A DNA stretch of 64,000 bases from Candidatus Schekmanbacteria bacterium (GTDB taxonomy: Bacteria; Schekmanbacteria; GWA2-38-11; J061), in the NCBI GenBank assembly GCA_016219965.1, contig JACRJM010000015.1:157857-221856 (forward strand), read 5' to 3'. Shown one piece after another: positions 44,686 to 52,298 of this stretch (positions within the stretch are counted from its first letter, which is position 1; every line of letters starts with the position of its first letter). A program made the translations under genes and the position numbers. The notes beneath the pieces were generated by a model that saw nothing but the letters and a program-made list of their open reading frames with translations, did no database searches and was not told where the DNA came from.

Positions 44686-45831
44686 TCAGGAAATTTGTTG
44701 AATAAGCTTCTGCATATTATTGAATTGGAAATCAACATCTATATTGTAGTCTGAAGGCTCTATAACTTTATCTACTTTATAGCCTTGTTTTTCATCCGGG
44801 GCAAATTCCTTTGTTTCTTTGTTATCTTCAAATATGCTTTCCATTGTCCATTTGCCGGGTTCTTCACTCTTGGGAGGATTGACGTTTACAATATACGGCA
44901 TAAAAAACATTTTTCCGGTCTCATTCGCAATTACTAAAACTTTCGGATACATTAAGTTGTTCCTGTTCACAGAAACAATTATTCCTATAAGGCTGTTTTT
45001 TAACTGCACAAGACTTCCCAATGGGAAAAGCCCAATGGAATAAACGAAGTGTTCAAAAATTGTTGGATGGAATTGATGACCTTTTTCGGTGTACAGTTTT
45101 CTTAATCCTTCAAAAGGGTTTAGAGCCTTATTGTAGACGCGATCGCTGGTTATCGCATCGTAAACATCTGCAACTGCCGTCATCATTCCAAATGTGCTGA
45201 TCTTGCTGGCTGTGCAACCCGTAGGGTAACCGCCTCCGGAATACCTTTCATGGTGCTGTAATGCCATTAGTATTGACTTTTGGTCGAAGTGAGCAGATTC
45301 TTCGAGCATCTCTGCACCATAAATCGGGTGTTTTTTCATTATTTCAAACTCTGCCTCAGAGAACCTTCCTTCTTTATTCAGGATTTCATTCGGTATTTTC
45401 ATTTTTCCGCAGTCATGCAGCAATCCGCCTGTTCCAAGAATTTCAACCTCCTTATCCGGATAATTTAAATACTTCCCCAGTGCTATTGTAAGAATGGCAA
45501 CATTGACTGAGTGTTTAAACGTGTAGTCATCAAACTTTTTTACCCTGCTCAGAATGAGCATTGCATCTGTATGCTTCAATACATTGTTAACGAGCGACTT
45601 TGCAACAATCTGTATCTTTTCAATATCAATTTTCTTTTCAATTTTAATATCATTTAAAATGTCGCTTACTATTGATAGGTTTTCATCATAAGTAGCTTTT
45701 GTTATCTCAATTTCCTCTGTAAGTAATTTTAATCCTTCAGGATTATTGGGCGCTTCATCATTTTCTTTTGTTAAAAGGTCATAGCCGTCTTTACGAGTAT
45801 TTGAATTGTCTTGTTTGATTACTTTTTTCAT
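44686..45831 (-). CDS. HD-GYP domain protein (probable cyclic-di-GMP phosphodiesterase)
   Basis: A 381-residue protein. An N-terminal helical region (residues 30-95) precedes the HD-GYP domain. Metal-binding residues are visible as H107 in FKHSVNVA, H139-D140 in LLHDCGK and the H193-H194-E195 block. The signature reads HHERYSGGGYP, so the usual aspartate of HHExxDGxGYP is a serine, while the GYP triplet is intact. ADVYDAITSDRVYN follows. The C-terminal 100 residues form a beta-rich domain of unknown role (PLGSLVQLKNSLIGIIVSVN). HD-GYP proteins hydrolyse cyclic-di-GMP and control motility, biofilm and export. The gene lies 22 bases after the split-barrel gene and may belong to the same operon. 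Confidence 0.88.
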   Translation of the reverse strand: MKKVIKQDNSNTRKDGYDLLTKENDEAPNNPEGLKLLTEEIEITKATYDENLSIVSDILNDIKIEKKIDIEKIQIVAKSLVNNVLKHTDAMLILSRVKKFDDYTFKHSVNVAILTIALGKYLNYPDKEVEILGTGGLLHDCGKMKIPNEILNKEGRFSEAEFEIMKKHPIYGAEMLEESAHFDQKSILMALQHHERYSGGGYPTGCTASKISTFGMMTAVADVYDAITSDRVYNKALNPFEGLRKLYTEKGHQFHPTIFEHFVYSIGLFPLGSLVQLKNSLIGIIVSVNRNNLMYPKVLVIANETGKMFFMPYIVNVNPPKSEEPGKWTMESIFEDNKETKEFAPDEKQGYKVDKVIEPSDYNIDVDFQFNNMQKLIQQIS

Positions 45832-45853
45832 ATGGAAACTCTCAAAGCTCCTG

Positions 45854-46318
45854 TTATTTTTTAAGCATATCCAGATGAGTATTATAGAGCGGATACTTAT
45901 TTATTTCCTCGTCCCTTCTGGCTTTGCGGGACTGATTTTTAAATTCCAGAGGTTCAATAATCCAGACTGCCTGTATGTCCGGACCTCCTCCATCCCTTTT
46001 CCTTTCACTTATAAGGAACTGCTGGAAAATCTTTCCGGTTATCAGGCACCTTAAAGGTTTTCCTGTTATCTGGTAGCTATCATCTCCATTTGCGATATTC
46101 ATACTTATAGGCTTGTCAAACCAGATGCTTCTTACCATATTACTGCTAGTCTTTGAGGAATCGAATTCTTCTGCATAGGCAAGTGTGCCGTCATCAAGAA
46201 GTTTCATTGAATCCTTTAAAACAACGTGAGGGACTCCATTCTTATCTACAGTGCCGAGGATTTTAACTGTCTCTTTTTTTTCTAATATGTTTTTTAGTTC
46301 TTCTGGAAGCGTAATCAT
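45854..46318 (-). CDS. FMN-binding split-barrel protein (pyridoxamine oxidase-like fold), 1
   Basis: A 154-residue protein. The frame is open for 18 codons upstream into the preceding gene, but the ATG at 46318 has an AAAGGAG ribosome-binding site and gives the family N-terminus, so I use it. ITLPEELKNILEKK, then VKILGTVDKNGVPHVV and MVRSIWFDKPISMNIAN, are typical of pyridoxamine 5'-phosphate oxidase-like split barrels. These bind FMN, F420 or heme. Substrate and cofactor are not clear. It follows the radical SAM-like gene by 11 bases and so is probably co-transcribed. It is not an obvious close paralogue of the second split-barrel protein at 56598. Confidence 0.75.
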   Translation of the reverse strand: MITLPEELKNILEKKETVKILGTVDKNGVPHVVLKDSMKLLDDGTLAYAEEFDSSKTSSNMVRSIWFDKPISMNIANGDDSYQITGKPLRCLITGKIFQQFLISERKRDGGGPDIQAVWIIEPLEFKNQSRKARRDEEINKYPLYNTHLDMLKK

Positions 46319-46329
46319 TGTTTTCTCCT

Positions 46330-47505
46330 TTAGTCGAGCCTTGCAAGGTCGCTGTCGCCGTGATTGCCGCAATGTTTGTAATCATCCGTGTTGACCCGTA
46401 CTCCATAGGCTGCACGGATATCATGGAGCCCCTGCGCGAGACGTAGATAATATTCTAGAGAAGGCTGCTTCTGACCGTAAAAAGCAGAGCCCCTTGAAGG
46501 GCTCCAGACAAGGGCAAGCATCGCAACTCCATTTTTTGCAAGGAACTCGGCGCCATCTAAAGTTGAATTTAAAGCCTCATCCTCTGTTTTGAATCCATGA
46601 GGTTCAGCCATCTCGCAGCCGGCCACGATATTTGTACATACATTGCCGGGCCCGAAAAGCTCCACTGCGTCTATCATGCTTTTAACCCAATTGTCCCAAC
46701 CCACATATTTGTCTTTTCCGGGGCATATCCATGCAAATTTTTCCCTGTCCCATACCTCGATGTCCGGGCAGTAGGAAAGAATCCCTGTCTCATCATAAAG
46801 ACGTTTCAACTGTTTTTTTGTCATCGCACAGCAGACGAGCTGGCTTGGGAAGCGCTTACTGCTGAAATTTTCGCCTATTGCCTGAAGCACTTTTATATAA
46901 CGGTTAAGCTCGGAGTCAAATGGTTCTGCGCCTTCATAGTCGGCTCCGCCGGTAAGCGTGATTATTGAGAACCTGCCCGGTTCCTTAAGGGCTTCTGCAA
47001 CGGTTTCGCTTATATCCTTTGGGTGAAGCTCCATTCCCTGCTCCATCTTTAACCTGTTCTTTGCAATGACATTGATTGAGCAGAACTTGCATTGATAGCC
47101 GCCCTTCCAATAGTGGCAGAACCTGTAAGGCCAGATGTCGAGGCGCTGGGGTCTGAACATTCCGATTTTTTCCATCGGCGTTCCAAGGCTTGTTTTTTTT
47201 CCATAAAAAGCAGGCTTTGGAGAAAAAGTTATTTCTTCCACATATTCGCCGTGATAAAAAATGCCAAGACTCCCGTTGTGGAAATCAACAGTGTATGGGT
47301 CCTTCTTGTTTGTCTTTTTTGCCGGAGCAGTGACAACTGATGTCCCGTCCCTTAATATCATTGGCCCCGGAAACTCTCCATATTCTTTTTCTACGGCATC
47401 AGAATAAATTGTCCCTCTCCGGTAGAGGTCGAGTTTGAGAATTATGAAACGGGGGAAATTCGGATATTTTTGCACTGCCTCCTGATAGGTCAGGTCGTTA
47501 TTCAT
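46330..47505 (-). CDS. Radical SAM-like protein with C-x8-C-x2-C motif, copy 1
   Basis: A 391-residue protein about 60 percent identical by eye to the one at 59927. The cluster motif is CHYWKGGYQCKFC, with cysteines C130, C139 and C142. The first spacing is eight residues instead of three, and the last two cysteines have the usual x2 spacing. ITLTGGADYEGAEPFDSELN occupies the place of the SAM-binding GGE-type motif. EVWDREKFAWICPG and TNIVAGCEMAEPHGF fit later barrel strands. The N-terminal 95 residues precede the core and are not recognisable. The product is unknown. It lies between the flavin reductase gene (27 bases upstream) and the split-barrel gene, probably one operon. No Shine-Dalgarno sequence is visible. 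Confidence 0.8.
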   Translation of the reverse strand: MNNDLTYQEAVQKYPNFPRFIILKLDLYRRGTIYSDAVEKEYGEFPGPMILRDGTSVVTAPAKKTNKKDPYTVDFHNGSLGIFYHGEYVEEITFSPKPAFYGKKTSLGTPMEKIGMFRPQRLDIWPYRFCHYWKGGYQCKFCSINVIAKNRLKMEQGMELHPKDISETVAEALKEPGRFSIITLTGGADYEGAEPFDSELNRYIKVLQAIGENFSSKRFPSQLVCCAMTKKQLKRLYDETGILSYCPDIEVWDREKFAWICPGKDKYVGWDNWVKSMIDAVELFGPGNVCTNIVAGCEMAEPHGFKTEDEALNSTLDGAEFLAKNGVAMLALVWSPSRGSAFYGQKQPSLEYYLRLAQGLHDIRAAYGVRVNTDDYKHCGNHGDSDLARLD

Positions 47506-47532
47506 ATAGATATCATAGTAGATAAATAATTG

Positions 47533-48354
47533 TCATGAGTCCTGTTCGAAACGGTCAACCACGTCTTTTGGGGCGTATTCTTCAACGAGTTTCATATATC
47601 TCTCGTGTGTTACAATTTCAGCACCCTCTTTTTTTAAGATGTCTTCTGTCATTTCCACAACCATTGAGCGGATTGCTGAAGGTATATTCATCAACTCTTT
47701 AAGAGCATTATCCTCCCACTGCATACATGTCTCGATTTTTTCAGAGGTTATCTCCTTTGGAGGCGGTTTCAAGACATGCTTTTCAATCTTGTCTATCCTG
47801 CCGTAATAGAAGTATTTTCTCTTTTCATCTCCCAGCCCGATGGGAAGGTTCAGGCTTCTGAAACGCTCTTCTCTTCCAAGCTCTATGAGTTCTTCATCCA
47901 TAACTATTGCGAGTACATCTGCGATAATATGACCCTGTGTATTATCAAGCTCGTACTGCTGGCTGGCTCTGCATTCTAAAATCTGTCCGCACTCCTTGAT
48001 GCTTGGCGGGGTTACTTTTTTTGAAGGAATAGTTGTGAATTTTGTGAAGTCCAGTTCATTGACCCCTTCAGGATAGAAGCGGCATGTTTCCATTACATCA
48101 TCGAGATAATCTGCAGATGGAAAATTCACGACGAACTCCCCTGTTTCAGCGATGTTTTTGTAGGTGTGGGTGAACTTCCTCATTCCCACGATTATCCTGG
48201 GATTTTGGTTCATTATGTCATACTGCATGAAGAACGAATATGGCGCTGCGTTTACAACTCCCTGCTTGTTTACTGTTGTGATAATGGTGACCATCTTTGG
48301 GAAAACTACGACATCAGCATACCAGAATGGTTTTATAGGGACACACTTTTTCAT
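47533..48354 (-). CDS. Flavin reductase-like protein with PCP_red-like C-terminus
   Basis: A 273-residue protein. Residues 1-190 form a flavin reductase-like FMN-binding split barrel (FPKMVTIITTVNKQGVVNAA, PYSFFMQY, then GEFVVNFPSADYLDDV and CGQILECRASQQYEL). Residues 212-260 read MQWEDNALKELMNIPSAIRS, VVEMTEDILKKEGAEIVT, a pattern like the small PCP_red domain found in subunits of light-independent protochlorophyllide reductase and in other redox proteins. That domain may bind the partner or the substrate. The first gene of a minus-strand operon, it starts 24 bases downstream of a strong sigma-70 promoter and is divergent from the exported UbiD gene. Confidence 0.75.
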   Translation of the reverse strand: MKKCVPIKPFWYADVVVFPKMVTIITTVNKQGVVNAAPYSFFMQYDIMNQNPRIIVGMRKFTHTYKNIAETGEFVVNFPSADYLDDVMETCRFYPEGVNELDFTKFTTIPSKKVTPPSIKECGQILECRASQQYELDNTQGHIIADVLAIVMDEELIELGREERFRSLNLPIGLGDEKRKYFYYGRIDKIEKHVLKPPPKEITSEKIETCMQWEDNALKELMNIPSAIRSMVVEMTEDILKKEGAEIVTHERYMKLVEEYAPKDVVDRFEQDS

Positions 48355-48384
48355 TTATTATGCTCCATATAATAGGTTAACCTG

Positions 48385-48413
48385 ACTATAAGTACAACGC
48401 AATTGTATGTCAA
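48385..48413 (-). promoter_or_regulatory. Sigma-70 promoter with palindromic spacer, minus strand
   Basis: On the minus strand, TTGACA (48413-48408), a 17-base spacer and TATAGT (48390-48385) form a near-consensus promoter for the flavin reductase operon. The spacer contains TACAA-N5-TTGTA (48407-48393), an inverted repeat that could be a repressor site. Confidence 0.65.
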
Positions 48414-48471
48414 TCTGGAAAACTATTGCAGTTTCTAATAGCGGAATATCGTTATGGCAGACTATATATTC

Positions 48472-48500
48472 TTGACATCAGGATAGCTCCTAAATATTCT
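48472..48500 (+). promoter_or_regulatory. Sigma-70 promoter for the exported UbiD gene
   Basis: TTGACA (48472-48477), a 17-base spacer and TATTCT (48495-48500) give a good promoter. The leader to the ATG at 48584 is about 77 bases. Confidence 0.6.
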
Positions 48501-48583
48501 GCAGCAGTATTACATTTTGTTGATAAGGAATTCTAGTGTTTTAAGATTATATCCCATCAACCTTTTAATCAGGAGTTACGGAA

Positions 48584-50146
48584 ATGAGAAAAGGAAAGGT
48601 TTTCTTGTCAGCAGTATTCATCTTTCTGTCAATCTATCTATCTTTCCCTGCTTTTGGTGCTGATAAGAATGTAAAGCTTACCGGTCCGTACGATACGATG
48701 AGGGATTATCTTGCCGCAATTGAGGCGCGCGGCAGGCTTTTGAGGATAAATCAAATCGATCAGGATAAGTATGAGGGGACTGCATTTGTTTACAGAATGC
48801 TTGACAAGATGGGAACAGACAAAGCTCCTGCAGTTGTATTTGAAAAGGTGAAAATAAACGGACAGGTGATGGATGGTCCTGTTTTCGCGAATATCTATCC
48901 AGGATGGGATACAACAGCCATGATTTATGGTTTGAGTAAGATAACTGATGACCAGAGCGAAATGTACAGGGCGGTAAGGAACAAGCTTGTAAGCATGGTT
49001 GAAGAGAACGGAGGTCAATGGAAAAAGATAAAGCCAGTCACAATTGATTCCAAAAATGCGCCCTGTAAAGAGGTTGTATTGAAAGGCGATGACATTGATA
49101 TAACAAAATTCCCATGGTTTAAGAACAATCCGGGCGATGCAGGGCAGTATATTAACACCCCGGCCGTATTCATGGAAGATCCGATGTTTAACAGGAATGT
49201 TGGCACCTACCGCATCCAGGTCAAAGGGAAAAATAAGATAGGCGTAAATCCCGAGAAGGGACAGCATGGTTATATATTCATCAAAGCGGCTGAGAAAAGG
49301 GGTGAAAAATCAATCCCTGCCGCCATAGCGCTTGGAGTTGACCCTATAATATTTTCAATGGCATGTACCAAAGTAGCAGCCCTTGGCGAGGATGAACTCG
49401 ATTTTGCAGGAGGTCTTAAGGGAAAGCCGGTTGAGCTTGTAAAGTGCGAGACAAGCAATATCATGGTTCCGGCGCAGGCTGAGATGATAATAGAAGGCGA
49501 CATACCTGTTGAAACCGAGGAGGAAGGACCTTATGCGGAGATGTACGGTTATCAGGGCGAGAAGCATCAAAGCTATACCATGAATATTAAAGCCATAACC
49601 TACCGGAAGAACCCTATCATAGTTAATGATTTTACAGGTGTTACCCATCCGACCAACATGATACCTTGGTCTATAGGAACATACATTAACCTTAAAAAAA
49701 TCCTGCCAAACCTTGTAGACCTCTATGATCCCAGAGAAGCAGTAGGTATATCTGTTTTAAGTATTGAAAAAAGATTTCCCGGTCAGGGGATAAGCGCAGG
49801 CGAAGTGCTTTTGGGAGCGTCCACTGCCAAAGTAGCAATCGTTGTTGACAAGGACGTTGATGTCACTGATATGACCCAGGTGCTTCATGCTGTTGCAACA
49901 AGATGGCAGCCATATCCGGGGAGCCTGATAATAAACCATGATTTTCGTCCAAGCGTTGACCCGAGCACAAAGAAGAACAAGCTGAGCAGTAAGATAGTAA
50001 TTGATGCGACGAGACAGTTTCCTGAAGAAGGCGGGCCGGATTCCTTTGCACCTCTCTCAAGAAACATCCTCCAGCAGATGGCCCCTGATGCCTTTGGTAT
50101 CGTTGACAAGAACTGGCAGGAATACTGGAAGAACTGGAAGAAATAA
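48584..50146 (+). CDS. UbiD-family decarboxylase with N-terminal signal peptide
   Basis: A 520-residue UbiD paralogue. The first 26 residues (MRKGKVFLSAVFIFLSIYLS, then FPAFGA) form a clear Sec signal peptide with an AFG/GA cleavage region. The remainder aligns with the cytosolic copy at 39506 without gaps from its residue 5 onward. The catalytic triad is intact: R210 in RNVGTYRIQ, E314 and E319 in EEGPYAEMYGY. An AGGAG ribosome-binding site precedes the ATG. A mature protein outside the cytoplasm would need prenylated FMN to be loaded before or after export. Sec export would require an apo-protein; no twin-arginine motif is present. It is upstream of an MFS transporter gene by 17 bases and so is likely co-transcribed. 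Confidence 0.85.
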   Translation: MRKGKVFLSAVFIFLSIYLSFPAFGADKNVKLTGPYDTMRDYLAAIEARGRLLRINQIDQDKYEGTAFVYRMLDKMGTDKAPAVVFEKVKINGQVMDGPVFANIYPGWDTTAMIYGLSKITDDQSEMYRAVRNKLVSMVEENGGQWKKIKPVTIDSKNAPCKEVVLKGDDIDITKFPWFKNNPGDAGQYINTPAVFMEDPMFNRNVGTYRIQVKGKNKIGVNPEKGQHGYIFIKAAEKRGEKSIPAAIALGVDPIIFSMACTKVAALGEDELDFAGGLKGKPVELVKCETSNIMVPAQAEMIIEGDIPVETEEEGPYAEMYGYQGEKHQSYTMNIKAITYRKNPIIVNDFTGVTHPTNMIPWSIGTYINLKKILPNLVDLYDPREAVGISVLSIEKRFPGQGISAGEVLLGASTAKVAIVVDKDVDVTDMTQVLHAVATRWQPYPGSLIINHDFRPSVDPSTKKNKLSSKIVIDATRQFPEEGGPDSFAPLSRNILQQMAPDAFGIVDKNWQEYWKNWKK

Positions 50147-50163
50147 GAGTTAATCATAAAAGG

Positions 50164-51492
50164 ATGAGCACGACCACGGGAATGCAGCTATCGGGTAAAA
50201 GATTTGCAGGCATTGATATCCCGGTAGGGCTGACACAGGCGAATTATTTTAATCTTTATTTTGCAAGCTGGATTATGGGTTGTCTAATGACAATACCTAC
50301 AGTCATCCAGCCTGCTTTCCTTAAAGAAGTAGTAAAAATCCCGGAAGGTCTTACCGGTTCAATCAATGCAGGCTTGCAGAACATGGGGCAGATTGCCACA
50401 CTTTTGTTGATTGGCCTGGTTGGTATTGCCTCAGACAGGTATGGACGAAAGATATTAATTGTTGCCGGCTTTGCCTTCTGCATTGTCTTTTATCCTGTAT
50501 TCGGCCACAGCTCCGATATTGCCGCTGCTCTTGGATTAGAAAGTTCTGAGTGGCATTTGATAATCGTTTATCTTTCCCGCTTTATGCTCGGCATAGGTCT
50601 TGTCCTTAGCCATCCGCAGTTCGTGACCCTGGTTGCTGACTATACAACTGCTGAGGGAAGAGGAAAGGGGATGGCACTCCATGCAATAATGATGTCTCTT
50701 GGCACTCTTTGTGTGTATGGCTTGTTTACTCAAATGGCTGCCGTGATAGGGATAATCGGAGCTTTCTATGCCGGAGGAGCACTGGGACTTGCCGGAATCC
50801 TTGTTGCCTTGTCAGGATTGGTTGACAGGATTGGAAAGAGCCATGCGGTAAAAACGGATATCAGGGAAATCTATCGACTTGTTTTAAGAAGTTTCCCTCT
50901 GAGAGCAGCTTACATTACGGGATTCGTAACGCGTGCCAATATTTCTCTTACATCAACTTTAATTATCGTCTGGATGGTGAGTATGGCAGGCAAATTCGGC
51001 TACACTCCTTTGCAGGCTACTGCAAGGGCCGGAGTGATAATGATGGTTGGGAATGTTTTCAGCATATTAAGTTTTTATATAATAGGTATCCTTCTTGACC
51101 GCGTAGGACGGCTTCCGGTTCTTATCAGCGCACTTATCCTTACCGGTGCAGGTTATTTTCTCATAGCTACCATAGATGATCCTTTTTCTAACCTTATGTT
51201 TCTATATGTGAGCTTATTGGGGTTTGCAAAAAACGGGGCTATTGTTGCCGCCAATACACTTGCTTCTGACGTAACTCCGCGCCACTGTCTAGGCAGTGCT
51301 CTGGGTGTTTTGAATACAGTAGGAACACTCGGGATAATTTTTTTTCTTCAGGTATGCGGTTATCTTTTTGACAGCATTTCTCATCAGTCGCCATTTGTTT
51401 TCAAAGGTGCCGTTGATGCGGCTTGCGGGATCTGGATATTTATTGCGAGGAAAAAAATTATTAGTATGAAAAAAGAAGGTCAGACTCTATAA
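50164..51492 (+). CDS. MFS transporter, copy 1
   Basis: A 442-residue protein with about twelve membrane segments, paralogous to the one at 58487. The family loop between helices 2 and 3 is visible as GIASDRYGRKILIV. The sequence FAGIDIP, QPAFLKEVVKIPEGLTGSIN and SGLQNMGQI-like (AGLQNMGQI) blocks are shared with the paralogue. The start at 50164 has AAAGG directly adjacent, which is close for a Shine-Dalgarno sequence. The next ATG is at 50182, but the paralogue supports the longer form. A permease for an organic acid or aromatic compound is plausible. It follows the exported UbiD gene by 17 bases. Confidence 0.85.
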   Translation: MSTTTGMQLSGKRFAGIDIPVGLTQANYFNLYFASWIMGCLMTIPTVIQPAFLKEVVKIPEGLTGSINAGLQNMGQIATLLLIGLVGIASDRYGRKILIVAGFAFCIVFYPVFGHSSDIAAALGLESSEWHLIIVYLSRFMLGIGLVLSHPQFVTLVADYTTAEGRGKGMALHAIMMSLGTLCVYGLFTQMAAVIGIIGAFYAGGALGLAGILVALSGLVDRIGKSHAVKTDIREIYRLVLRSFPLRAAYITGFVTRANISLTSTLIIVWMVSMAGKFGYTPLQATARAGVIMMVGNVFSILSFYIIGILLDRVGRLPVLISALILTGAGYFLIATIDDPFSNLMFLYVSLLGFAKNGAIVAANTLASDVTPRHCLGSALGVLNTVGTLGIIFFLQVCGYLFDSISHQSPFVFKGAVDAACGIWIFIARKKIISMKKEGQTL

Positions 51493-51530
51493 TATTTCTT
51501 AGAAGTAAATATTTTAAAGTGATGATCATT

Positions 51531-51968
51531 ATGCGTGGGAAAAAAGGATTTACGCTTATCGAACTGATGATAGTGGTTGCAATCATTGGTATTCTTGCAG
51601 CAATAGCCATTCCTAATTTTTTAAAATTTCAGGCAAAGGCAAAACAGGCTGAAGCAAAAAGCAACCTTTCCGCGATTTATGTGGCTCAACTTTCTTATTT
51701 TGGCGAGCATGACATTTATTGCACATTATTCAGTCAGCTTGGATGGGTTTATGAAGGTCCCAGCAAGTATGAATATTTTTTTTCAGCCACTGAATTTGCC
51801 GGTGATGTTCCTGGTCTTGAAATGCCCGCAGGAGTCGCTGTTGGAACAGATACTTTCACTGCGGGAGCAACAGGCAACATAGATGCAGATACGACCGTCT
51901 ATGATATGTGGACGATTAATGACCGTAAAGAACTCTTAAATGTTGTTAATGACGTAATAAATGATTAG
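51531..51968 (+). CDS. Type IV pilin-like protein
   Basis: A 145-residue prepilin. The leader MRGKKG is followed by FTLIELMIVVAIIGILAAIA, with the peptidase cleavage site before F and the essential glutamate at position 5 of the mature form. The globular part is short and rich in glycine and aspartate, ending NVVNDVIND. The frame also allows starts at 51519 (GTG) and 51522 (ATG), and no strong ribosome-binding site decides between them. The gene stands alone with no other pilus genes, which is common for minor or specialised pilins. It lies 26 bases downstream of the MFS gene. Confidence 0.85.
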   Translation: MRGKKGFTLIELMIVVAIIGILAAIAIPNFLKFQAKAKQAEAKSNLSAIYVAQLSYFGEHDIYCTLFSQLGWVYEGPSKYEYFFSATEFAGDVPGLEMPAGVAVGTDTFTAGATGNIDADTTVYDMWTINDRKELLNVVNDVIND

Positions 51969-51977
51969 CTCCTTTTT

Positions 51978-52187
51978 TTAATCCTTCTCGTATGTCAGTA
52001 CCCTTATCACTCCTATTGTTCCTCCTTCAGTGCCGGTAGTTACAGCATCACTCGTTGATATTACTTTTTTTATTCCGCAGGAGGATATGAAATCATTCAC
52101 TTCTTTATCAAGGGTGCTCAGCTCTTGCATGATGTGAAATATATTAAGTTGTGATGTAAAAGTTTTGACTTTCACCATTTTTTTCAC
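51978..52187 (-). CDS. Small protein of unknown function, 69 residues
   Basis: This ORF is preceded by a strong GGAGGTG ribosome-binding site six bases before the ATG, and the product looks structured: TSQLNIFHIMQELSTLDKEV, then VNDFISSCGIKKVISTSD and GGTIGVIRVLTYEKD. It ends 9 bases from the pilin gene stop, convergent with it, and is divergent from the TonB receptor gene. I recall similar small proteins with VxVKTFxSxLNIFxxxxELxxLD and GATIGVIRVLTYE patterns, but no function. It may be a small regulator or a metabolic accessory protein. Confidence 0.65.
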   Translation of the reverse strand: MKKMVKVKTFTSQLNIFHIMQELSTLDKEVNDFISSCGIKKVISTSDAVTTGTEGGTIGVIRVLTYEKD

Positions 52188-52298
52188 CTCCTCACTTTAT
52201 TACATGTTTACTAAAAATATAAAATAAGGCAAAATTATTTTTTTCATTTTAAAGAACTCATTATCTTCCCTTTTAGAATAACATTTAAGGAGGATGCC

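Noticed and set aside
48638-49267. 209-codon open frame on the minus strand inside the exported UbiD gene
   Set aside because: It is the complement of conserved UbiD coding sequence, and a similar frame lies opposite the first UbiD gene.
51408-51424. GG-N10-GC match that could be a sigma-54 promoter for the pilin gene
   Set aside because: It lacks the TGGC and TTGC context, lies inside the MFS coding sequence and is over 100 bases from the pilin start.
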